Shown one piece after another: positions 52,772-60,527 of a DNA stretch of 64,000 nucleotides. Below the pieces are notes generated by a model. That model saw only the letters and a list, made by a program, of their open reading frames with translations, made no database searches and was not told the origin of the DNA. The stretch comes from SXOA01 sp051004015 (GTDB taxonomy: Bacteria; Planctomycetota; Planctomycetia; Pirellulales; Pirellulaceae). Made by a program: the position numbers and the translations under genes. The DNA lies in contig JBPCKT010000135.1 of NCBI GenBank assembly GCA_051004015.1, positions 1 through 64,000 of the forward strand, written 5' to 3'. Each line of letters opens with the position of its first letter. Position 1 is the stretch's first letter.

Positions 52772-53975
52772 CGATAGTCTCCTTCGTGAACAGAAGCTCG
52801 TATGGGTCGTCGCCAGCATTTGCCAGCGGAACAACAGCGAAAGCCGCCTGCTTGCCGGGGGCTAAACCTCCCAGTTCATCCGCAATGCCGAGCGCTTCGG
52901 CTCCGTACACGGCGCCCATTTTCAAGACTTCCTCGGGATGAACGCTCGGATGATGCCGGGCAATGTGCCGCAGCTCGGATAGGACGGACAGGTCCGGGTT
53001 GCTGGCCCGTGAATCGGTTCCGACTGCCACTCGCACGCCGCGGGCGACCATTTCCGCCAGCGGATATTCGCCGTGCCGAAAATAGGCGTGCGTGCGTGGG
53101 CAATAGACGACGGTCATCCGGTCCCGCCGGGCGGCCAGGAAGTCCATATCCTCCGTCCCCAGAAAACTGCCATGAATGATGAGGGCCTGATGTGCCGCGG
53201 CCAGCATCTCTAAGTAATCCGCTGGCCGGATGCCGCGCGGGATTTGCCCCGGATGCCACGCGCCGAGATCCTCCAGCCGCTCCACGAGCGGCCCGCTATG
53301 ACAACGGAGCAATTCCAGCTCTTCCATCGATTCGGCCAGGTGCATAGCCAGAGGCACGCGTGCTTCCGCCGACAGCGCACAGACCTTGCGGAGCAGCTCG
53401 GGCGAGACGGTGTAAGGAGCATGGGGCGAGAGGCCCTGGCGGAAATTGGGGGAGGACCTGTTCACATGCTCCCGCGCGGCGGCCAGCAAGGACTCGGTCC
53501 GCTCGGGAGCGAGGCCTAGCAGCTCCAGAAAGACCGTACCGCGAATTCCAGTCACCGTGCCATAGCTGGCCGGCGGACAATCCGGCGAGGCAATCTCGCC
53601 CAGGGCTGCCACTCCCACTTCGATCGATTCCTCCAGGCCCAGCCCGAAAGCAAGGTCCGTATAAGCCGCCAGATCCACTCCGTTTTCCGTGAGCCAGCGC
53701 CTCGCCGCCACGACTTCCCCAATCCAGTCGGCAAAGGGCATTCCGGGCCGGCCCAGCGGAGTTTCCAGCGTGCTGAATTCCAGGTGCGTGTGGGCGTTGA
53801 CCAAACCCGGCAGCAAGGCGACATCACCCAGGTCGGTGACGGCTTGGCCATTCTGGTACTTTTCGATGGAGACGATACGACCCCTTGCCACCTGGACGAC
53901 GCCATCCTGGATTGGCGGAGATTCGATGGGGAAGACCCAGCGGGCGCGGAAGGTAGCGGTTGAGGCGGTGAGCAT
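52713..53975 (-). CDS. amidohydrolase family protein (deaminase-like)
   Basis: A 420-residue TRZ/ATZ-type amidohydrolase. Metal-ligand motifs are visible: NAHTHLEFS (His62, His64), HAPYTVS, PLAMHLAES, LIIHG and GTDSRASNPDLS near residue 330. The family includes cytosine and S-adenosylhomocysteine/aminofutalosine deaminases. The HTHLEFS form is compatible with an aminodeoxyfutalosine deaminase of the menaquinone pathway, but sequence alone does not settle the substrate. It is divergent from the UDP-glucuronate decarboxylase gene and probably complete. Confidence 0.87.
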   Translation of the reverse strand: MLTASTATFRARWVFPIESPPIQDGVVQVARGRIVSIEKYQNGQAVTDLGDVALLPGLVNAHTHLEFSTLETPLGRPGMPFADWIGEVVAARRWLTENGVDLAAYTDLAFGLGLEESIEVGVAALGEIASPDCPPASYGTVTGIRGTVFLELLGLAPERTESLLAAAREHVNRSSPNFRQGLSPHAPYTVSPELLRKVCALSAEARVPLAMHLAESMEELELLRCHSGPLVERLEDLGAWHPGQIPRGIRPADYLEMLAAAHQALIIHGSFLGTEDMDFLAARRDRMTVVYCPRTHAYFRHGEYPLAEMVARGVRVAVGTDSRASNPDLSVLSELRHIARHHPSVHPEEVLKMGAVYGAEALGIADELGGLAPGKQAAFAVVPLANAGDDPYELLFTKETIDALPLLPQARQSQKARGDL

Positions 53976-53983
53976 AGACCGGT

Positions 53984-54012
53984 CTGACGTGCGGGACTTT
54001 AAGGTATATTAT
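53984..54012 (+). promoter_or_regulatory. candidate promoter of the UDP-glucuronate decarboxylase gene
   Basis: CTGACG (53984-53989) and TATTAT (54007-54012) are separated by 17 bases. The transcript would carry the 9-bp hairpin at 54023-54043 in its leader. Confidence 0.35.
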
Positions 54013-54022
54013 CGCAGAAGAC

Positions 54023-54043
54023 CCGGAGGCCGTTGGCCTCCGG
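54023..54043. repeat. 9-bp hairpin in leader of the decarboxylase gene
   Basis: CCGGAGGCC and GGCCTCCGG pair across a GTT loop, 33 bases before the ATG at 54077. It belongs by form to the short dispersed hairpins seen elsewhere in the window. Confidence 0.45.
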
Positions 54044-54076
54044 CTGCCTGGGGAGTCCGGCTTACACCATTCCAAC

Positions 54077-55045
54077 ATGCTCAAACGTATTCTCGTCACC
54101 GGCGGCGCAGGGTTTCTGGGCTCGCATCTTTGCGAGCGCCTGGTGGAGCAGGGGCACGACGTCATCTGCCTCGACAATTTCTTTACCAGCCAGAAGACGA
54201 ACGTCGCCCATTTGCTGGGGAAGCCCAACTTTGAGCTGGTGCGGCACGACATCACCACTCCCATTTGGCTGGAGGTGGACGAGATTTACAACCTGGCCTG
54301 CCCGGCGGCCCCCGGCCATTACCAGTACAACCCCATCAAAACGATGAAGACGTCGGTGCTGGGGGCGATCAACGTGCTGGGGATGGCCAAGCGCTGCAAG
54401 GCCAAAGTGCTGCAGGCCAGCACCAGCGAAGTCTATGGCGACCCCGAAGTTCACCCCCAGCCGGAGAGCTATCGAGGCAGCGTGAACCCGCTGGGGCCGC
54501 GGGCCTGCTACGACGAAGGAAAGCGGGCGGCGGAGACGCTGTTCATGGATTACCACCGCTCCAACCGGGTCAACATCCGGATTGTCCGCATTTTCAACAC
54601 CTACGGACCGCGGATGCACCCCTATGACGGCCGCGTCGTTTCCAACTTCATCCGCCAGGCCCTGCAAGGAGCAGACATCACGCTCTTTGGCGACGGCCAG
54701 CAGACCCGCTCGTTCTGCTACCGCGATGACCTGATTGAAGGCATCATCCGGATGATGAACGGGCCGGATGAATTCATCGGGCCGTGCAACCTCGGCAACC
54801 CCGGCGAATTCACTGTCCGCCAGCTCGCCGAGCAGGTCATTCAGGCCACGGGCTCGAAATCCAAAATCATCCACGAGCCCCTGCCGCCGGACGATCCCAC
54901 GCGCCGGCGGCCCGACATCACCCTCGCCAAAACCAGGCTCGACTGGGAACCGCAAGTGCCGCTCCTGGAAGGTCTGGCCAAGACCATCGCCTGGTTCCGC
55001 TCGATCAACCTGGCCCACTATCGGCCGCCGACCCCGAATTTCTAG
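54077..55045 (+). CDS. UDP-glucuronic acid decarboxylase (UXS-type SDR)
   Basis: A 322-residue extended SDR. The nucleotide motif GGAGFLG is at residues 9-15, the catalytic YDEGK at 145-149 (Tyr145, Lys149), and QASTSEVYGDP and RIFNTYGPRM are typical of UDP-glucuronate decarboxylases, which make UDP-xylose for polysaccharides. RRRPDITLAKTRLDWEP near the C-terminus also fits. The protein is complete and cytoplasmic. It is preceded by a promoter-like pair and a hairpin, and followed by another hairpin (55061-55080). Confidence 0.95.
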   Translation: MLKRILVTGGAGFLGSHLCERLVEQGHDVICLDNFFTSQKTNVAHLLGKPNFELVRHDITTPIWLEVDEIYNLACPAAPGHYQYNPIKTMKTSVLGAINVLGMAKRCKAKVLQASTSEVYGDPEVHPQPESYRGSVNPLGPRACYDEGKRAAETLFMDYHRSNRVNIRIVRIFNTYGPRMHPYDGRVVSNFIRQALQGADITLFGDGQQTRSFCYRDDLIEGIIRMMNGPDEFIGPCNLGNPGEFTVRQLAEQVIQATGSKSKIIHEPLPPDDPTRRRPDITLAKTRLDWEPQVPLLEGLAKTIAWFRSINLAHYRPPTPNF

Positions 55046-55060
55046 CTCGCCGGTTCGTAG

Positions 55061-55080
55061 TAACCGGCTTTAGCCGGTTA
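55061..55080. repeat. 8-bp hairpin, TAACCGGC family
   Basis: TAACCGGC pairs with GCCGGTTA across TTTA, 15 bases after the decarboxylase stop. The related TAACCCGC hairpin with TGAA loop is at 55634-55653 and a CCCGTGC hairpin with TTTA loop at 63379-63396. This appears to be one family with tetraloop-like centres. Confidence 0.5.
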
Positions 55081-55135
55081 ACGATGGTGTCGCAAATGGC
55101 TTGTGCTAAAAACAGTCGACAGCGATAAAAGGGAG

Positions 55136-55564
55136 ATGGCAGTCAATCCCTACGCTCCACCGCAAGTGGAGATCATTTCCGCTCCACGAGGAAAGCCAAT
55201 TGGGCCGAACCTGGCGCTCCGGGTCCGCTTGGGACAGATAGGGAACATCCTCCAAGGCGTCTGCGCGATTACTTTCCTGCTGTCGGCTGCCTGGCTGTTC
55301 TACGGGCCGCCGCCGTTTGTCGAGTGGGTTGTATCGCTGCCGGCTAAGGCACGCGGTGAGTATTTCTACAACGAAGCCCTGTGGCCCATCAACATTGCGA
55401 TGCTGGGCGGATTCCTGTTTTGCATGCTGACCTTATTCATCGGGGTGAAGAGGCAGAAACTGGTTTCTCTGGCGATGTTGCTGTTCTTCGCCAGTCCGTT
55501 TATTCTGCTGCTGGGAAAAGAGATGTACGACATGGTTGAAGTTCAGTTACTGCACGGTCGGTAG
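55136..55564 (+). CDS. small two-helix membrane protein
   Basis: A 142-residue protein beginning MAVNPYAPPQVEI, a Pro-rich N-terminus common in planctomycete membrane proteins. Hydrophobic segments lie around residues 38-60, 88-105 and 112-130. No domain is recognised. The ATG at 55136 follows AAAAGGGAG. It ends at two stacked hairpins that separate it from the convergent csrA gene. Confidence 0.65.
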   Translation: MAVNPYAPPQVEIISAPRGKPIGPNLALRVRLGQIGNILQGVCAITFLLSAAWLFYGPPPFVEWVVSLPAKARGEYFYNEALWPINIAMLGGFLFCMLTLFIGVKRQKLVSLAMLLFFASPFILLLGKEMYDMVEVQLLHGR

Positions 55565-55591
55565 TGGACTGGATAGCCTAGACGCCCGGTT

Positions 55592-55653
55592 CACGCCCAC
55601 GCAAAGCCGTGGGCGTGCCGCCCGATTGTCCGCTAACCCGCTGAAGCGGGTTA
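55592..55653. terminator. two hairpins between convergent genes, probable bidirectional terminator
   Basis: CACGCCCACG/CGTGGGCGTG (10-bp stem, 55592-55617) and TAACCCGC/GCGGGTTA (8-bp stem, TGAA loop, 55634-55653) fill the 96-bp gap between the membrane protein gene and csrA. Neither has a T-run, so termination would rely on structure alone or on Rho. Confidence 0.4.
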
Positions 55654-55660
55654 CTACAAA

Positions 55661-55858
55661 CTAGCCCGCTTCTTTGAGCGACTTCGCCGCGCCGCCGGCC
55701 ACTTTCTCCCGCGGCTGGAGCTCGTCACGCAAAACGATGACGTCGGGGGGAGCTTCGATGCCAATGCGGACGCGGTCGCCGGAGACGCGGACGACGGTTA
55801 CAATGATGTTATTGCCGAGGCGGATTCTTTCGGATTCTTTGCGGGATAGGACGAGCAT
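55661..55858 (-). CDS. csrA: carbon storage regulator CsrA
   Basis: A 65-residue CsrA, an RNA-binding post-transcriptional regulator that binds GGA motifs in mRNA leaders. The sequence MLVLSRKESERIRLG then RVRIGIEAPPDVIVLRDEL matches the family over the full dimer-forming core, including the two RNA-binding arginines. The C-terminal tail (KVAGGAAKSLKEAG) is longer than in E. coli. The ATG at 55858 follows GGAG in a short hairpin-prone leader, which would allow self-regulation. A TTGACA-type promoter lies just upstream (55905-55931). Confidence 0.97.
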   Translation of the reverse strand: MLVLSRKESERIRLGNNIIVTVVRVSGDRVRIGIEAPPDVIVLRDELQPREKVAGGAAKSLKEAG

Positions 55859-55904
55859 GGCGATTTCTCCGAGAAAATTATGATGTTCTGTCTATGAATG
55901 GTGT

Positions 55905-55931
55905 TTTGTACAGAAATGGTCGAATTGTCAA
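55905..55931 (-). promoter_or_regulatory. candidate csrA promoter
   Basis: A perfect TTGACA on the minus strand (55926-55931) and TACAAA (55905-55910) are 15 bases apart, giving a leader of about 40 bases to the csrA ATG. Confidence 0.4.
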
Positions 55932-55963
55932 TGCCGGTTTTGCCGGCTGGGCAAGATTTTTGC

Positions 55964-56272
55964 TTAGTGAGCGGCGGCCAGGCTTGCATGTTCCAGCCGA
56001 GGAGCCGCTTCGAGTTGCGTTTTGGCCGTCCGCTCGCCGGAAGAGCCATAAAACAGGATGGTGTTCCGCTCGGTCTCCCAGATGGCCGTCAGCTTGACGC
56101 TGCGGGGGCCATACAGGCAGAAATAGATGCCGCACGCCTTCTTGCCGCGGACCAGAATCCGCTCGGTGATGTCGAAGGCGCCGCGTTCCAGCTCATTTTG
56201 TTCGCACAGGGTGTAATGGACGTAATTTCGAAGATCATTCAAGTTTTGAATTTGCAGGGAATCAGCCGACAT
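55964..56272 (-). CDS. small conserved-looking protein upstream of csrA
   Basis: A 102-residue cytoplasmic protein beginning MSADSLQIQNLNDLRNYV. It has CGIYFCLYGPRSVKLTAIWE (a beta hairpin with two Cys) and ends Ala-rich. AGGA lies just upstream of the ATG. It is not FliW, the usual CsrA antagonist, although it occupies a comparable position next to csrA. Its composition and start signal support a real gene; the function is unknown. Confidence 0.7.
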   Translation of the reverse strand: MSADSLQIQNLNDLRNYVHYTLCEQNELERGAFDITERILVRGKKACGIYFCLYGPRSVKLTAIWETERNTILFYGSSGERTAKTQLEAAPRLEHASLAAAH

Positions 56273-56480
56273 TTCCTAGCAAGCTCCGTAGAAGAGGTAT
56301 CGGGGATGACAGAGACTGCGGGGCGGGAAGAATGGGCAGTCTGGGGTGAGTGTCAGCAAGAGTACTATCGGCTAGCACCGTCAAGTTGTTTGAGCACGAA
56401 GAGTGCGAAGTTTAAGAAGAGCTTGCGGCGCTATGACGAGTTTGCGGGTTCGCCTAGCTTGTGCGAAGAAGAGGGAAGAA
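56273..56480. other. non-coding stretch before the octamer repeat
   Basis: Nothing coding is supported in this stretch. The gap between the 102-residue gene and the DUF4105 gene is about 325 bp in all; its distal part is the inverted repeat at 56481-56601. No strong promoter was found. Confidence 0.4.
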
Positions 56481-56601
56481 CCACAGAGACACAGAGGCAC
56501 AGAGCATAAGGAAGAGAAGTGAGAGGCGAAATGCTCAAGAGCGCGAGAAGCTTTAAAAAATCCTCTGCTGCTGCTCTGTGCCTCTGTGTCTCTGTAGTTA
56601 A
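56481..56601. repeat. octamer inverted repeat (CACAGAG family) with TTAA end
   Basis: The left arm is three octamers, CACAGAGA, CACAGAGG, CACAGAGC (56482-56505). The right arm is CTCTGTGC, CTCTGTGT, CTCTGTAG (56574-56597), immediately followed by TTAA (56598-56601). The TTA of this TTAA is the stop codon of the DUF4105 gene on the minus strand. A related right arm is found at 27203-27224. Confidence 0.9.
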
Positions 56602-57509
56602 TCCCTCTGCTTCTTCTCCCCGCGGATTTTAGCCGAGAACTCCGCCCCCTTCTCGTCCTTGAAGGCGTGGGCGATTTCGTTGATCCGCGAGCGTTTCTTG
56701 AGCTCGGCAAAAGGGACGCTGTTGTCGAGCAGGCCGAGCTCATAGCCCAGCTCATCCGCATAGCCGGGCAGGAGGACGCGGTAATCGTAGGGGACGCGGC
56801 CGGGGGCGATCTTATTGATGTGCTCGACGATGTTGGTTGTGCAGTTGTTGCTGAGGGTGTCGTAGAACTCAGGATGCTCGCGGAGCTGGTTGGCCCGCTT
56901 GAGCATATCCGTGAAAAGTTTGCGAGCCATTTCGGGCGTCGCCGTGGTGCGATAGAGATAAACGTCACAATTGCGGTGTTCCGTCCGGGCCAGGATCAAT
57001 TCCCGTTCGTCCGCGATGACGTACACCAACTCATACTCACCGAGCAGCCCGCGAGCGGCATCGTACTTTTCTCCATTCTCCAGCCGCACTTCCACGCTGA
57101 TGCCGACATGGTCCCCATTGGCGAAGCCAAAGCTGAGCATCGTGTGTGCGATTGCCTTGTTGTCGCTGAAGGGGACCACGATAAAGTCCACCGACTGGAT
57201 TTGCGCGAGGTCGTAGGTCTTGTCGTAATAATCGACAAGGCAGTCACGATAGGTCAGGAACTCACAATTCCGCACGTTCTGAATCGTCACCTTGTCCTGC
57301 TCGAAACTCGCCTGAGCCAGGACCTTGAGTTCCGGAATCCAGTCCCCCTCGTTACTCGGCTTACGGCCGGTCAGCGGCTGGAAGAGCGAGGTCAGGGACG
57401 GTGGCGGGACCGCAGGTTGTTTGGATGCTTGCTGGGGAACTGACGCGCAGCCGCCAGCAGCGGCAACCGTCGCCATCAAAATCAGCAGGGCAAATCGCCA
57501 AAGCGGCAT
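56598..57509 (-). CDS. DUF4105-type lipoprotein (Lnb periplasmic-domain-like)
   Basis: A 303-residue predicted lipoprotein. From the ATG at 57509 the hydrophobic leader FALLILMATVAAAGGC places a lipobox Cys near residue 22. The body matches DUF4105, with VDFIVVPFSDNKAIAHTMLSFGFANGDHVGISVE near the start and LSNNCTTNIVEHINKIAPGRVPYDYRVLLPGYADEL further on. Such domains include a Lnb-type N-terminal periplasmic fold with peptidase-like C-terminal motifs. The stop codon lies in the terminal TTAA of an octamer repeat, so the original C-terminus may be altered. A leaderward ATG at 57593 is less likely. Confidence 0.87.
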   Translation of the reverse strand: MPLWRFALLILMATVAAAGGCASVPQQASKQPAVPPPSLTSLFQPLTGRKPSNEGDWIPELKVLAQASFEQDKVTIQNVRNCEFLTYRDCLVDYYDKTYDLAQIQSVDFIVVPFSDNKAIAHTMLSFGFANGDHVGISVEVRLENGEKYDAARGLLGEYELVYVIADERELILARTEHRNCDVYLYRTTATPEMARKLFTDMLKRANQLREHPEFYDTLSNNCTTNIVEHINKIAPGRVPYDYRVLLPGYADELGYELGLLDNSVPFAELKKRSRINEIAHAFKDEKGAEFSAKIRGEKKQRD

Positions 57510-57698
57510 GGGCGGAGCTGCTGGAATCAGCAGCGCTAAACGTAGTGGCGGAGTAGCGCGAACGGTAATACCGAGCGCAGAGATTTTCAGCAAGGGCGAT
57601 TCCGCAGTCGCCTCCCTGGACCTGACCGCTAGCTGGTGGCAATCGGCTGTTCCCCTGGGCTACAATGGGCCATCTCACTCTCTCCCAGGAGGCATGCT

Positions 57699-58799
57699 AT
57701 GCCAGCGAAACATCGGGTCGTCGTCATCGGCCATACGGGCCGCGGGAATTATGGTCACGGGATTGATACCGTCTGGAGCCGCCTCAAGGATACCTGCGAA
57801 GTTCTGGCGGTTTCTGACCCCGACGAATCGGGACGGGCGGAAGCTGCCAAGCGGTTGGGAGTTTCCAAAACCTTCGCCGATTACCGGCAGATGCTCGACG
57901 AAATGAAGCCGACGATTGTGGGCATCGGGCCCCGGTGGGTGGACCAGCATCGGGACATGGTGTTGGCCTGCGCCGAGCGTGGGGCGCACATGTATATGGA
58001 AAAGCCTCTCTGCCGCAGCCCGGCCGAGGCGGATGAAATGGTCGCCGCGTGCCAGAAGCACGACGTGAAGCTGGCCCTCGCCCATCAAACCCGCTATAGC
58101 CCCAAACTGCAGGTGCTGAAGGAGTTCATCGAGGCGGGCAACTTGGGAGAACTTCTGGAGCTACGCGGTCGCGGCAAGGAGGACGCCCGTGGCGGCTCCG
58201 AGGACCTATGGGTGCTCGGCAGCCACGTCATGAACCTCATCAACTTCTTCGGCGGAGATCCCCAATGGTGCTTCGCCCAGGTGAAGCAGGACGGCCAGCC
58301 GATCGCCAAATCGCACGTGAAGGATGGCCCCGAAGGGCTGGGCCCGCTCGCGGGCGACACCGTCAACGCGGTATACGGCATGGACGGCGGAGCGACGGCC
58401 TACTTTGGCTCCAAGCGGAATGCCACCGGCGGGCGCTTCGGCCTGACCATCTACGGCAGCAAGGGAGTCGTGGAAATCCTCACCGGAACTCTCCCCAGCG
58501 TACAGTTCCTCCCCGATCCCGCCTGGTCCGCCGGCCGCAGTGGCAAGGCCTGGATCCCAATTTCTAGCGCCGGCGTCGGCAAGCCGGAACCGCTCAAGGA
58601 CAGCAGTCCCGATGCCGGCAACCACCTGGCGGTGCTGGACCTGATGGCCGCGATTGAAAAGGATCGCGACCCGGAATGCAGCTTGGAGGAGGGGAAGACG
58701 ACCATCGAAATGATCTGTGCCGTCTTCGAATCGCAGCGCACCGGCGGGCCGGTCAGTTGGCCGCTGAAGACGCGCGTGAATCCGCTGTCGCTGCTCTAG
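57699..58799 (+). CDS. Gfo/Idh/MocA family oxidoreductase
   Basis: A 366-residue NAD(P)-dependent dehydrogenase of the Gfo/Idh/MocA family, which typically acts on sugars or inositols. The N-terminal Rossmann domain has VVVIGHTGRGNYG and the family motif EKPLCRSPAEAD near residue 105. The C-terminal beta-sheet domain has FGGDPQW and GDTVNAVYGMDGG. AGGAGG is seven bases before the ATG at 57699. The protein is cytoplasmic by appearance, with no Tat or Sec signal, unlike many planctomycete members. Substrate unknown. Confidence 0.92.
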   Translation: MPAKHRVVVIGHTGRGNYGHGIDTVWSRLKDTCEVLAVSDPDESGRAEAAKRLGVSKTFADYRQMLDEMKPTIVGIGPRWVDQHRDMVLACAERGAHMYMEKPLCRSPAEADEMVAACQKHDVKLALAHQTRYSPKLQVLKEFIEAGNLGELLELRGRGKEDARGGSEDLWVLGSHVMNLINFFGGDPQWCFAQVKQDGQPIAKSHVKDGPEGLGPLAGDTVNAVYGMDGGATAYFGSKRNATGGRFGLTIYGSKGVVEILTGTLPSVQFLPDPAWSAGRSGKAWIPISSAGVGKPEPLKDSSPDAGNHLAVLDLMAAIEKDRDPECSLEEGKTTIEMICAVFESQRTGGPVSWPLKTRVNPLSLL

Positions 58800-58948
58800 G
58801 CGAGCGGGAGGCGATTTAGAACATGCAGGTTCCCGCGAATGAAATAGCAAGAACCTGCGAATGAAGAAACCGAAGGATGAAACCTTCTCTCAATATATTC
58901 CTGCCGCCATTTTTTTGGCAAGCCTTTTGACCGAATTCGGAGAAACAT

Positions 58949-60277
58949 ATGATGGCTCGTTTATGCCTTCGCGTTCGCCTATCCGTAGCTGCCGCATTTT
59001 TCGCGTTTTTTGCGGCCATTTCGGCATCCCCCATCCCTGTGCGGGGCGAAACTCCCCGCGAGTGGGCAGCCGCGAATGTTGATGAGCTGTTCCAACTCTA
59101 CCAGTACTTCCACACCCATCCCGAGCTCTCCTTTCAGGAGAAGGAAACGGCGGCTCGCTTGGCGAAGGAACTGAAGGCAGCTGGTGTGGAAGTGACGGAA
59201 GGTGTCGGCGGCACCGGAGTGGTGGGGGTGCTAAAGAACGGCAAGGGGCCGCTGGTGATGCTGCGTACGGACCTGGATGCACTCCCCGTCACCGAGCTGA
59301 CCGGCCTGGCTTATGCATCGAAAGTGAAAGTGAAAGACCCCAGCGGCGTCGAAGTTGGCGTGATGCACGCCTGCGGGCACGACATCCACATCACCAACCT
59401 GGTGGCGATGGCCCGCTACTTTTCCACCCACAAGGACCAGTGGTCCGGCACGCTCATGTTCCTTGGCCAGCCCGCGGAAGAGCGGGGGAGCGGGGCCAAG
59501 AAGATGCTCGACGACAAGCTCTTCGAGCGGTTCGGCAAACCTGATTTTGCCCTGGCCCTGCACTGTGACTCGACGCTCGCCAGCGACCAGGTCGGCTGCC
59601 GTGGAGGCTTCATGCTGGCCAATGTGGACAGCGTGGACATCACCATCCGGGGCCGCGGCGGGCACGGGGCCATGCCGCACACCACCGTGGACCCCATCGT
59701 CACCGCCGCCCAACTTATCCTGTCGCTGCAAACCATCGTCAGCCGCGAGATGAAGCCGACCGACCCGGCGGTCGTCACCGTCGGCTCCATCCACGGGGGC
59801 ACCAAGCACAACATCATCGGCGACACCTGCACCCTGCAAATCACGGTGCGAAGCTACTCCGATAGCGTCCGTGCGCACCTGCTCAAATCCATCCAAACCA
59901 AAGCCGACGCCATTTCCGCCGCGGCCGGAGCGCAGAAGCCGCTCATCGCCATCTCGGAGGGAACGCCCGCGATGTTCAACGACGAAAAGTTGGCCCTCCG
60001 GATGGCCGAAGTCTTCAAGCGGGAGTTCGGCAAGGAGAAGGTCATTCCCGGCGAGCCCTCCATGGGGGGCGAGGACTTCAGCCAGTACGGCCGGGCCGGC
60101 GTTCCCATCCTCATGTTCCGCGTCGGCACCGTCGAACCCGCCCGCCTCGAGCGGCTCAAGAAGCTCGAAGCCGTCCCTTCGCTCCATTCGCCCCTCTTTT
60201 ATCCCGACGCCGAACCGACAATCGTCACGGCCGCCCATAGCATGATCTCCGCTACGCTGGAATTGATGAAGAAGTAA
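58949..60277 (+). CDS. secreted M20 family amidohydrolase
   Basis: A 442-residue exported metallopeptidase/amidohydrolase of the M20D type (N-acyl amino acid or indole-acetyl amidohydrolases). A signal peptide (SVAAAFFAFFAAISASPIP) is followed by FHTHPELSFQEKETA, RTDLDALPVTE (106-116), HACGHDIH (140-147), QPAEERGSGA and a dimerisation domain with GHGAMPHTTVDP. MGGEDFSQY completes the metal site. All main ligands are present. The start at 58949 follows GGAGAAAC. A nonamer repeat lies between its end and the convergent FkbM gene. Confidence 0.94.
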   Translation: MMARLCLRVRLSVAAAFFAFFAAISASPIPVRGETPREWAAANVDELFQLYQYFHTHPELSFQEKETAARLAKELKAAGVEVTEGVGGTGVVGVLKNGKGPLVMLRTDLDALPVTELTGLAYASKVKVKDPSGVEVGVMHACGHDIHITNLVAMARYFSTHKDQWSGTLMFLGQPAEERGSGAKKMLDDKLFERFGKPDFALALHCDSTLASDQVGCRGGFMLANVDSVDITIRGRGGHGAMPHTTVDPIVTAAQLILSLQTIVSREMKPTDPAVVTVGSIHGGTKHNIIGDTCTLQITVRSYSDSVRAHLLKSIQTKADAISAAAGAQKPLIAISEGTPAMFNDEKLALRMAEVFKREFGKEKVIPGEPSMGGEDFSQYGRAGVPILMFRVGTVEPARLERLKKLEAVPSLHSPLFYPDAEPTIVTAAHSMISATLELMKK

Positions 60278-60284
60278 GGTGAGG

Positions 60285-60302
60285 CAGGTTTCCAGCTTGC
60301 CC
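60285..60302. repeat. hairpin of the GCAGGCTTCC family
   Basis: GCAGGT and AGCTTGC pair imperfectly around TTCC directly after the M20 stop. It is related to the hairpins at 15792-15804 and 18122-18138. Confidence 0.35.
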
Positions 60303-60348
60303 GCACGAGCAGCCGGTCAGCATCGGCCAAGAATGAAAATGCCAATTC

Positions 60349-60527
60349 TTAACGCAAAGGAGCCAAGGTGCGGAGACGCCGAGAAGAAAAGGAAGAATTG
60401 AGGGGACACGGAAAACACGGAGGACACGGATTTGGGGTCGAGATTTGCCTGGCCGTGTCCTCGGTGTTTTCCGTGTCCCAAGTTCCTTCCCCCTTAGCGC
60501 CTTAGCGGCTTCGCGGCTTGGCGTTAA
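60349..60527. repeat. octamer/nonamer inverted repeat bounded by TTAA
   Basis: The element starts and ends with TTAA (60349-60352 and 60524-60527). An outer pair of arms is built from octamers (right: CTTAGCGC, CTTAGCGG, CTTCGCGG, CTTGGCGT). The inner pair is a 27-base arm of nonamers, 60403-60429, complementary to 60453-60479 with one mismatch. The last TTAA contains the stop codon of the FkbM gene. Confidence 0.9.
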
